From JASHPR01 sp963795055 (GTDB lineage: Bacteria; Actinomycetota; Actinomycetes; Streptosporangiales; Streptosporangiaceae), in assembly GCA_963795055.1 (NCBI GenBank), contig CAWCGJ010000004.1:1-64000 (forward strand): a stretch of DNA of 64,000 nt, read 5' to 3'. The notes under the pieces were generated by a model, which saw nothing but the letters and a program-made list of their open reading frames with translations, searched no databases and was not told the DNA's origin. The stretch's first letter is position 1. Every line of letters begins with the position of its first letter. Shown here piece after piece: positions 58,153 through 64,000 of this stretch. The translations under genes and the position numbers were made by a program.

Positions 58153-58712
58153 GGCTGTCCCGGCGGTTCCGGGCGGGCCGCGGGGACCTTGCCGGCGGCC
58201 AGGTACATGATGCCGCCGAACGGGATCTGGATCAGGCAGACGACCGCCCAGCCCCACTTGGGCAGGTAGCGCACCTGGCGGGCCCGGGCCAGGTCGGCCA
58301 GGCAGAAGGCCGCGAAGCACGCCGCCGCCGGGACGACCGGGACCAGCATCTCCGGGCCGGGGAACGCCCGGCCGAGCCCGACGACCAGCGCGACCACGGC
58401 GACGTAGATGACCGCACCCGCGACCACGCGCCGCGCCGGGAAGCCGGCGTGCGGCCGGGGCTGGCCCCCGGGGGAACCCAGGCGGCGGGTGCACCGGGAG
58501 ATGCCCGCGGCGTAGCCGAGCGCGCGGGCGGAGCGCCGCACCCCGGAGCCGACGCCGGAGCCGACGTCGGGGTCGGCCAGGATCGCGGGCAGCTCGGCGG
58601 TCCATTCCCGGTACCGCTCATCGCCGGCCTCACCGGGCAGCCGGCGGCACGCGCGGCGGATCAGGTGATCGGCCAGGCGCTGAGTCCGCGGGGTGCCGGG
58701 GAGCGCGGTCAC
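58149..58712 (-). CDS. Membrane protein with PLDc_N-like C-terminus
   Basis: A 187-residue protein from GTG 58712 in a GTGA overlap with the padR gene. The N-terminal 75 residues are soluble and basic. Helices occur at VVAGAVIYVAVVALVVGLG, VPVVPAAACFAAFCLAD and WGWAVVCLIQIPFGGIMYL. The segment LADLARARQVRYLPKWGWAVVCLIQIPFGGIMYL is a PLDc_N domain. The same domain is nearly repeated in the small protein at 59462-59656, on the other side of the PadR operator. It may assist the ABC exporter or sense lipid. Confidence 0.75.
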   Translation of the reverse strand: MTALPGTPRTQRLADHLIRRACRRLPGEAGDERYREWTAELPAILADPDVGSGVGSGVRRSARALGYAAGISRCTRRLGSPGGQPRPHAGFPARRVVAGAVIYVAVVALVVGLGRAFPGPEMLVPVVPAAACFAAFCLADLARARQVRYLPKWGWAVVCLIQIPFGGIMYLAAGKVPAARPEPPGQP

Positions 58713-59035
58713 GACGCGCTCCCCGGTGCGGGCCGGGCCGTGCCGTGCGCGGTGCGGGGGGCGGCGGTGCCGGCCTGGGCCAGCTCCAGGCGGGCGGCGC
58801 GGATGCCCTCGCCGGTGAGCTGGTAGTACTTGCGCGGCGGCCGCCCGCTGGCATCGTCGGGCGGCGGCTCCCACTCCGAGATGACCAGGCCCTGCTCGTG
58901 CAGCCGGGCGAGCATGGGGTACAGGGTGCCGCTGGGCAGCCGGGCCGCCTTCATCAGGTCGTAGCCGTACCGGCGGGCGGAAGGATCGGCCAGGAACACC
59001 CGCAGGACGCGTTCCAGGGCGGCGGTTAGCTTCAC
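58709..59035 (-). CDS. PadR family transcriptional regulator
   Basis: A 108-residue regulator from GTG 59035. VKLTAALERVLRVFL, ARRYGYDLMKAARLPSGTLYPMLARLHEQGLVISEWE and RKYYQLTGEGIRAARLEL form the winged helix. It lacks the longer C-terminal domain of PadR proper, as in the short PadR-s2 type that controls drug exporters. An 18-bp palindrome lies just upstream (59043-59060), and the ABC exporter genes follow in the same operon, so it likely represses them. The earlier in-frame starts run across the operator. Confidence 0.9.
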   Translation of the reverse strand: MKLTAALERVLRVFLADPSARRYGYDLMKAARLPSGTLYPMLARLHEQGLVISEWEPPPDDASGRPPRKYYQLTGEGIRAARLELAQAGTAAPRTAHGTARPAPGSAS

Positions 59036-59042
59036 ATTCCGC

Positions 59043-59063
59043 AGCCTACATGTGTAGGCTACA
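59043..59063 (+). promoter_or_regulatory. PadR operator palindromes
   Basis: AGCCTACA-TG-TGTAGGCT (59043-59060) has perfect 8-bp arms. It overlaps TGTAG-G-CTACA (59053-59063), giving a stacked TACA/TGTA series typical of PadR sites. It lies 8 nt before the padR start and 43 nt before the PH-like gene on the other strand, so it could control both directions. Confidence 0.7.
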
Positions 59064-59105
59064 TATGTCGAGCAGATAAGATCGCACCCCACGAGGAGGC
59101 CCGGG

Positions 59106-59462
59106 ATGGCCGAGCTGCAGGTACAGGGCGGCGAGCTGGTGCTGCACCTGTCCGGGGCGGAGAGAGCGGAGGCGGTCCACGGCGACCTGCGGGTGCCGCT
59201 GTCGGCGGTGCGCGGCGTCGAGATCGTTCAGGACGCGCACGAGCCGGCCGATCACGGCTTCAAGGTCGGGATGAGGCTCCCCGGGGTGGCCGAGGTGGCC
59301 ATCGTCCGGGCGGGCGGCCAGAAGATCTTCGCCGCGGTCCACCACGACACCCCCCGGGGCGTGCGCGTCCTGCTGCAGGGCACCTCCTACGACGAGTGGA
59401 TCGTCGGCTGCGCCGACCCCGAGGCGGCCGCGGCGGCGCTCGGCTGGCCGGGGCGGGCCTGA
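59106..59462 (+). CDS. PH-like beta-sandwich protein of unknown function
   Basis: A 118-residue soluble protein. AELQVQGGELVLHLSGAERAEAVHGDLRVPLSAVRGVEIVQD and GQKIFAAVHHDTPRGVRVLLQG, DEWIVGCADPEAAAAALG form the strand-loop pattern of a small PH-like domain family common in actinobacteria. The ATG follows a GAGGAGG site with five-base spacing. It is 1-nt coupled (TGATG) with the PLDc_N gene. Function is unassigned. Confidence 0.7.
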   Translation: MAELQVQGGELVLHLSGAERAEAVHGDLRVPLSAVRGVEIVQDAHEPADHGFKVGMRLPGVAEVAIVRAGGQKIFAAVHHDTPRGVRVLLQGTSYDEWIVGCADPEAAAAALGWPGRA

Positions 59463-59656
59463 TGCCCGCGCGGTTCGTCCTCCTTATCGTCCTGGCCGTC
59501 GGGCTCGCGGTGGCCTGGGAGGCCTTCTGCCTGCACGACCTGGCCCGGGCGGACCGCGTGCGCTACCTGCCCAAGTGGGGGTGGGCCCTCGTCTGCCTGG
59601 TCTCGATTCCCTGGGGCGGCATCATTTATCTGATTGTCGGCCGGACGGGTGATTGA
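59462..59656 (+). CDS. Small PLDc_N membrane protein
   Basis: A 64-residue protein with two helices (FVLLIVLAVGLAVAWEAFCL and WGWALVCLVSIPWGGIIYLIV). The stretch HDLARADRVRYLPKWGWALVCL is nearly identical to the C-terminal part of the protein at 58149-58712, so the two are paralogous over about 40 residues. PLDc_N domains are thought to sit in the membrane near the nuclease; here the nuclease is absent. Confidence 0.85.
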   Translation: MPARFVLLIVLAVGLAVAWEAFCLHDLARADRVRYLPKWGWALVCLVSIPWGGIIYLIVGRTGD

Positions 59657-59918
59657 TCGCGGGCATGACGGAGGTCAGCGCCGCGCTGGCCTGGTCGGCC
59701 GCCTGACGCTGCTCCTGTTTCTCGTCGGCTCTCGCGGTGGCGGCGGCTAGCCGGCCGGTCATCGTACGCAGCCGGCGGACCCGCGCCCGCGCCTTCACGG
59801 CGCGATCGGCCGCGTAGAGCACCAGCGCCACACTGACACAGCCAACGATGAGCCAAACGGCCACGAATCCCGTCCTCTGCTGTAGGGCTTGCGGACCCTC
59901 CAGGCTATGCGAGGTCAT
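59622..59918 (-). CDS. Small membrane protein with coiled-coil tail
   Basis: A 98-residue protein from ATG 59918. A single helix (TGFVAVWLIVGCVSVALVLYAAD) is followed by a basic helical segment (AVKARARVRRLRTMTGRLAAA) and an Ala/Gln-rich stretch. It overlaps the PLDc_N gene tail to tail by 35 bp. No family is recognised. It could be spurious, but the helix and charge pattern look protein-like. Confidence 0.5.
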   Translation of the reverse strand: MTSHSLEGPQALQQRTGFVAVWLIVGCVSVALVLYAADRAVKARARVRRLRTMTGRLAAATARADEKQEQRQAADQASAALTSVMPAINHPSGRQSDK

Positions 59919-60161
59919 GCGGAGCAGGCCCGGGCCGCCGAACGGCACCGCGAGGCCGGGCGGGACCGGCTGGCCTGGCCCGCGAGCCAGGTCCGCCGGG
60001 AGCCGGTGCGGGTCGGGTTCGCGTGATGGCGGTGAGGGCCCTGTAGCCCGGTTTTCGGGCTGGATATTCTCTTCTCCTGGGCGTCTGCTGAGCTGACCCG
60101 GCCGGTCGGGTCGCGGCGCGGGGCAGGCAGGCGAAATTTGCATATGTGTCAGGGAGTGGCC

Positions 60162-61607
60162 GTGAGTGACCTGTGCATGCAGGATGCCATCGGCCTAGCC
60201 GGGCTGCTGCGCCGGCGGGAGGTATCGGCCCGCGAGGTCATCACGGCGCACATCGGCCGGATCGAGGCCGTCGACCCGGCCATCAACGCGATCGTCACCC
60301 GCACCTTCGAGTCAGCGCTGGCCCAGGCCGCGGCCGCCGACCAGGCGGCGGCCCGCGGCCGGCCAGTCGGCCTGCTGCACGGACTGCCGGTCGCGCACAA
60401 GGATCTCGCCGACACCGCGGGGGTGCGGACCACCTACGGGTCGCCGCTGTTCGCCGAGCACGTCCCCGAACGCGACGCCCTCGTGGTCGAGCGGATGGCG
60501 CACGCGGGCGCGATCAGCCTGGGCAAGACGAACACGCCGGAGTTCGGCGCGGGCTCGCACACCGTCAATCCGGTGTTCGGGGCCACCCGCAACCCCTATC
60601 ACCTCGGCCGCAGCGCGGGCGGCAGCAGCGGCGGCGCCGCGGCGGCGCTGGCCGCGCGGCTGATCTGCCTGGCCGACGGCAGCGACCTGGGCGGGTCCCT
60701 GCGCAACCCCGCCAGCTTCTGCAACGTCGTCGGGCTGCGGCCCAGCCCGGGCCGGGTTCCCGACTGGCCGCTCGACGACGTCGCCGATCAGCTCGGCGTG
60801 TCCGGGCCCATGGCGCGCACGGTCGCCGACGCCGCGTTGCTGCTGGCCGTCCTGTCCGGCCCCGACCCGCGGGTTCCGCTGGCCCTGGACCAGCCGCCGC
60901 CCGCGCTGACCGACCCGGCCGACGTCCCGGCCCTGCTGGCCAGGGACCTGAGCGGGCTCAGGATCGCCTGGAGCCCGGATCTCGGCCTGCCCGTCGAGCC
61001 CGGGGTGCTCGAGGCGCTGGCCCCGGCCCGGCAGGTGCTGGCGGGGCTGGCCGGCCGGGTCATCGACGCGACGCCCGACCTGTCCGGGGCGGACGAGGCG
61101 TTCCGCGCCTTCCGCGCGCTGCGGTTCGCGACCTTCCTGAGCGAGCCGGTGCGCGAGCACCCCGATCTGGTGGGGCCCAACGTGACCTGGAACGTGCAGC
61201 GGGGCCTCGAGCTCACCGTGGACGACCTGAGCCGGGCCACCGTGCTGCGGGCCGCGCTGGCCGAGCGGATCAGCGAGTTCTTCGCCGATCTCGACGTGCT
61301 GGCCTGTCCCGTCAGCCAGGTGGCGCCGTTTAAGGTGACTCTGGACTGGGTGCACGAGATCAACGGCCAGCCGCAGCAGACCTACCTGGACTGGATGGCG
61401 TCGGCCTACCTGATCTCCGTGACCGGCCTGCCGGCGATCAGCGTGCCGGGGGGCTTCACCGCGGACGGCCTGCCGGTGGGCCTGCAGTTGATCGGCAGGC
61501 GCCGGGGCGACTGGGACCTGCTCGCCGTGGCGCACGCCTTCGAGGCCGCCACGGGCCACGGGAGCCGGGCGCCGGTCCTGGCTACCACCGATTCGCCGGA
61601 GGGCTGA
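60162..61607 (+). CDS. Amidase signature family enzyme
   Basis: A 481-residue amidase. The start is GTG 60162 with AGGGAG five bases upstream; ATG 60144 or TTG 60138 would extend it. VGLLHGLPVAHKDLADTAGV carries the catalytic Lys, GRSAGGSSGGAAAALAARL the cis-Ser and Gly-rich signature, GSDLGGSLRNPASFCNVVGLRPSPGR the nucleophile Ser. TYLDWMASAYLISVTGLPAISVPGGF is the C-terminal motif. It is a stand-alone hydrolase of C-N bonds, with no GatB/GatC neighbours. The substrate is unknown. Confidence 0.93.
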   Translation: MSDLCMQDAIGLAGLLRRREVSAREVITAHIGRIEAVDPAINAIVTRTFESALAQAAAADQAAARGRPVGLLHGLPVAHKDLADTAGVRTTYGSPLFAEHVPERDALVVERMAHAGAISLGKTNTPEFGAGSHTVNPVFGATRNPYHLGRSAGGSSGGAAAALAARLICLADGSDLGGSLRNPASFCNVVGLRPSPGRVPDWPLDDVADQLGVSGPMARTVADAALLLAVLSGPDPRVPLALDQPPPALTDPADVPALLARDLSGLRIAWSPDLGLPVEPGVLEALAPARQVLAGLAGRVIDATPDLSGADEAFRAFRALRFATFLSEPVREHPDLVGPNVTWNVQRGLELTVDDLSRATVLRAALAERISEFFADLDVLACPVSQVAPFKVTLDWVHEINGQPQQTYLDWMASAYLISVTGLPAISVPGGFTADGLPVGLQLIGRRRGDWDLLAVAHAFEAATGHGSRAPVLATTDSPEG

Positions 61608-61630
61608 CCAGCGAGGGAAGGGGGAAACCG

Positions 61631-62335
61631 TTGGGCATCAACGTGGTCACCGCCAACGTGAGAACGACCGTGGCGCGGCTGGCGCGGCAGCAGTACGGCG
61701 GCCGGCTGGGCCCGGTCAGCCTGGCCTATATCGGCCGTCCCGTCGGGCGGCCGATACCGCCCCGGTCGTTCGACCCCGGGCACGTCGCCGACCTGGAGTA
61801 CCGGGCGTGGACCGGCTACTACCTGCGTGACTGGCCCCAGGTGCTGACGGCCCTCGTCCGGCTGGTCCGGGCCGGCTTCGGCATGGACTGGTACCGGACC
61901 CTGCACGGCTCCTGGCTGATGGTGCGCGCGGCCCAGCTGTGGGCCCCGATCCCCGACAACGACCCGGACGGGGCCCAGGCCTGCATGCGCCGCTTCTACG
62001 CCCTGGTCCGGCTCAGCTACGGCGAGCCGGCCAGCCCGGTGGAGGCGGCCAGGCTCGAGATCGACTGGTGGCGCGTGCACCGGGAGGTCCAGTACTCGAC
62101 GTCGCCAGCCATCACCGACGACGAGCTGGTCGAGGCGGTGACCCGCCTGTACAGCTACCTTTACGGCGAGCCGGCGGCCGACGTCAGGCCGGCGGCTGAG
62201 GGCCGGGTCCGCGCGATGCACCTGTCCGATCAGTGGGTCAGGGAGGGCTGCCTGCCCGACAGCCCCCTGCTTCCGCAGGTACGCGCGGCGCTGGTGCGCT
62301 GCTACGCCTCGCTGCTCGCCGCCGTGCACCGCTGA
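61631..62335 (+). CDS. Conserved protein of unknown function
   Basis: A 234-residue protein starting at TTG 61631, which has AAGGGGG eight bases upstream. It is rich in Tyr, Trp and Arg, with regular helices (VADLEYRAWTGYYLRDWPQVLTALVRLVRAGF, MRRFYALVRLSYG, ARLEIDWWRVHREVQYS, ELVEAVTRLYSYLYGEPA) and no signal peptide or membrane helix. I do not recognise a named family. It lies 23 nt after the amidase and is likely cotranscribed. Confidence 0.6.
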   Translation: MGINVVTANVRTTVARLARQQYGGRLGPVSLAYIGRPVGRPIPPRSFDPGHVADLEYRAWTGYYLRDWPQVLTALVRLVRAGFGMDWYRTLHGSWLMVRAAQLWAPIPDNDPDGAQACMRRFYALVRLSYGEPASPVEAARLEIDWWRVHREVQYSTSPAITDDELVEAVTRLYSYLYGEPAADVRPAAEGRVRAMHLSDQWVREGCLPDSPLLPQVRAALVRCYASLLAAVHR

Positions 62336-62343
62336 ACGGCGGG

Positions 62344-63294
62344 CTAGGAGGTTCCGGAACCTCCGGGCGGGGGGGACTCATGACTTTCGGTTGGAGGGGC
62401 CTCGTGCCGTCCCGGCGGCGGCGTCCCGTCATCGGCGGGCGGCGGGACTCCGTAATCCGTGGGCGGCGGTGGGGGGGGTTCGTACCCTGCCGGCGGCGGC
62501 GTCCCGTAGTCGGTCGGCGGCGGCGTCCCGTACCCGCCCGGCGGCGTCCCGTACCCGCCCGGTGGCGTCCCGTACCCGGCCGGTGGCGTCCCGTACCCGC
62601 CCGGTGCAGCGGCATCGCCCGCCGCGCCCGGCCCGGGCGCGCCCACGAGGCGGTAGTAGATCAGCGTCACGACTAGGGCGATGAACGGCGCGATGAGCGT
62701 TCCGGAGATGATCGTGCTCAGGCCGTCGCGCCAGATCCGCGGCAGCGCCAGGAAGATCAGGCCGAGCACGATGTCCACCACGATCAGGATGATGAACATC
62801 AGCACCAGCGTGCCGAAAACGTGCCATCCGTGACCCCGGACCAGCTGCCTGCTGCGCCCGAACGATTTCAGGGCGCCGGACCGCTCGATGACGATGACGG
62901 GGATGATCACCGCCCAGATGGTGATGAGCCACAAGCCGGGGACGATGAGCAGGAGGAGGCCGATCGCGATGCTGATGCCGGCCAGGATCGACGCTCCGGC
63001 AACGGACCAGATGTACGGCGTGGCCGCGGACACGGTCTCGCCCAGCGACAGGTCGGCGCGCCCGTCCCGCACATCCTGCACCGCCTTGACCAGGGTGGCC
63101 TGCAGCAGGAAGCCGGCGAACAGCTCCACGATGAGGGCCAGGAACGACCCGATGAGACCGGCCAGCGACAGCAGTACCGCGACGATGGCGGCGGCCAGGT
63201 AGATGACGAACGCGATCGCGAGCAGGTGCGCGGCGAACTTCCGGTAGAGCTGCCACGCCTCGCCTAGTACGCCCGACAGCGGGTTCATAGGCAC
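62344..63294 (-). CDS. Multi-helix membrane protein with GYGTPP repeats
   Basis: A 316-residue protein (ATG 63294 or 63288). Six helices in two groups (LLAIAFVIYLAAAIVAVLLSLAGLIGSF.., WSVAGASILAGISIAIGLLLLIVPGLWLIT.., FGTLVLMFIILIVVDIVLGLIFL, LIAPFIALVVTLIYYRLVG) match the DUF7847/GDPDase membrane-domain-like family. The last 90 residues are a Pro/Gly tail with four GYGTPPG-type heptads (62522-62605) and Pro-rich stretches. A role in lipid or protein secretion is possible but unshown. Confidence 0.75.
   Translation of the reverse strand: MPMNPLSGVLGEAWQLYRKFAAHLLAIAFVIYLAAAIVAVLLSLAGLIGSFLALIVELFAGFLLQATLVKAVQDVRDGRADLSLGETVSAATPYIWSVAGASILAGISIAIGLLLLIVPGLWLITIWAVIIPVIVIERSGALKSFGRSRQLVRGHGWHVFGTLVLMFIILIVVDIVLGLIFLALPRIWRDGLSTIISGTLIAPFIALVVTLIYYRLVGAPGPGAAGDAAAPGGYGTPPAGYGTPPGGYGTPPGGYGTPPPTDYGTPPPAGYEPPPPPPTDYGVPPPADDGTPPPGRHEAPPTESHESPPPGGSGTS
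62522..62605 (-). repeat. Four tandem 21-bp repeats encoding GYGTPPG
   Basis: Units starting GGCGTCCCGTACCC at 62522, 62543, 62564 and 62585 have an exact 21-bp period; a degenerate unit precedes at about 62498. They keep the reading frame and encode GYGTPP[GA] heptads at the C-terminus of the membrane protein. Confidence 0.9.
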
Positions 63295-63362
63295 GACGCT
63301 ATTGCAGCGCCGGGCCGCGGCGCTACTGTCACATCCCGACGACCGGATGACAGGATGGGCAC

Positions 63363-63863
63363 ATGACCGGCGAAGTGACCAACGAGCGGATCGAGGTCCA
63401 GCGCACGATCGCCGCCGACCCGCCGGCCGTCTTCCGGGTGCTGTGCGACCCGCAGGGCCATGTGGCCATCGACAGCTCCGGGATGCTGATGAGCGCCGAC
63501 GGCAAGCCGGTGGCCGCCGTCGGGGACAGCTTCGTCGTGCACATGGACCGCGAGGCGCTGAACGACTATCCCGAACTGGGCCGCTACGACGTGACCGTCA
63601 CCATCACCAGGCTCGCCCCCGACCGCGAGATTGCCTGGACGGTCCTGGGCCAGATCCGCCCGCCGCTGGGCCACGTCTACGGCTACGTCCTCGAGCCCAC
63701 GGCCGACGGGACCCTGGTGACGTCCTACTACGACTGGTCGTCCGCGGACCCGACCTGGAAGGAGGCCGGGATCTTCCCGGTCCTGTCCGAGGGCGCGCTG
63801 CGGGCCACCCTGGGGATCCTGGCCCGGACCGTGGCCCGCGGCTACCCGGGCTCGCCGGCCTAG
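63363..63863 (+). CDS. SRPBCC family protein
   Basis: A 166-residue START-like protein. ERIEVQRTIAADPPAVFRVLCDPQGHVAIDSSGML is the N-terminus, VGDSFVVHMDREALNDYPELGRYDVTVTITRLAPDREIAWTVLGQ and TLVTSYYDWSSADPTWKEAGIFPVL follow, matching the Polyketide_cyc2-type proteins common in actinobacteria. Ligand unknown. Its stop overlaps that of the SDR on the other strand. Confidence 0.82.
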   Translation: MTGEVTNERIEVQRTIAADPPAVFRVLCDPQGHVAIDSSGMLMSADGKPVAAVGDSFVVHMDREALNDYPELGRYDVTVTITRLAPDREIAWTVLGQIRPPLGHVYGYVLEPTADGTLVTSYYDWSSADPTWKEAGIFPVLSEGALRATLGILARTVARGYPGSPA

Positions 63864-64000
63864 GCGCCGAACCTGCGGGCGCTCGGGTAGCGCTGGCCGC
63901 CGTCCACGACGACGTTCGCGCCGGTGACCCAGGACGTCCGCGCGGACAGCAGGAAGGTGACCACGTCGGCGACCTCCTCGAGGCGCCCCAGGCGGCCGAA
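63860..64000 (-). CDS. SDR family oxidoreductase, 3' end only
   Basis: The last 46 codons of a short-chain dehydrogenase, cut by the window edge. FGRLGRLEEVADVVTFLLSARTSWVTGANVVVDGGQRYPS is the C-terminal segment (E/V loop, VTG, VDGG) of classical SDRs. The stop is TAG at 63860-63862, overlapping the SRPBCC stop. The substrate is unknown. Confidence 0.9.
   Translation of the reverse strand, partial: FGRLGRLEEVADVVTFLLSARTSWVTGANVVVDGGQRYPSARRFGA

Noticed and set aside
62470..62610. CRISPR-like periodic repeats
   Set aside because: The 21-bp period is continuous, without spacers, and encodes GYGTPPG heptads in frame.

Overview
The window is very G+C-rich DNA with strong third-position G/C bias, many GTG starts, dense 4-nt gene overlaps and long antisense shadow frames. 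It carries a mycofactocin cluster, a wax ester/diacylglycerol acyltransferase and large numbers of TetR, MarR and PadR regulators. This points to a filamentous or soil actinomycete. A relative of the Streptosporangiales is a guess only. No rRNA, tRNA or CRISPR array was seen.

Layout. 1-6700 is a partly degraded stretch: a frameshifted MFS exporter, a secreted repeat protein, a YbhN-like membrane protein fused to an alpha/beta hydrolase cut by an in-frame stop, a DUF929 thioredoxin-like protein, and remnants of a DUF4331 protein and a trypsin-like protease. 6700-12430 has a membrane GT2 glycosyltransferase, an aldehyde dehydrogenase followed by a truncated, linker-bearing paralogue, and upp. 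12540-17745 is the mycofactocin operon mftA-B-C-D-SDR-F, with no mftE in its usual slot and an mftA whose best start and whose core peptide lie in different frames. 17665-25400 holds a lipoprotein, a Nudix-like protein, an FHA-PrsW protease facing an ECF-sigma/bifunctional-nuclease fusion, DUF4262, MOSC and small membrane proteins.

25415-32772 contains a MarR-MFS pair, a TetR regulator with two abutting palindromes in front of an SRPBCC gene, a ROK protein, an acyl-CoA dehydrogenase and a RIO kinase. 33041-37051 has two TetR genes separated by an IS1182-type element (34571-36398) with recognisable ends. 37295-42210 holds a cysteine-free DksA-like protein, HIT, APH-like kinase, DppA-like aminopeptidase, SDR and a GNAT-TetR operon. 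42399-48376 reads as a permease (frameshifted), S33 peptidase and cupin, then acyl-CoA ligase, metallophosphoesterase and phosphopantetheinyl transferase, ended by a long hairpin. 48445-56355 has a folP2-like gene, an SDR, a quinone oxidoreductase with a truncated methyltransferase stub, a lipase-like hydrolase with WS/DGAT, a spherulin-4-like lipoprotein and an aldo/keto reductase. 56405-59656 is a PadR-PLDc_N-ABC exporter operon divergent from a PH-like/PLDc_N pair. The end has an amidase, a membrane protein with heptad repeats, an SRPBCC protein and the 3' end of an SDR.

A recurring pattern is the single-base frameshift, most often a missing base in a G or C run. At least seven genes are affected, so either the sequence carries homopolymer errors or the region is decaying. 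Candidates for new biology are the FHA-PrsW/ECF-BFN pair, the mftE-less mycofactocin cluster, and the clusters of palindromes in front of TetR-linked genes.
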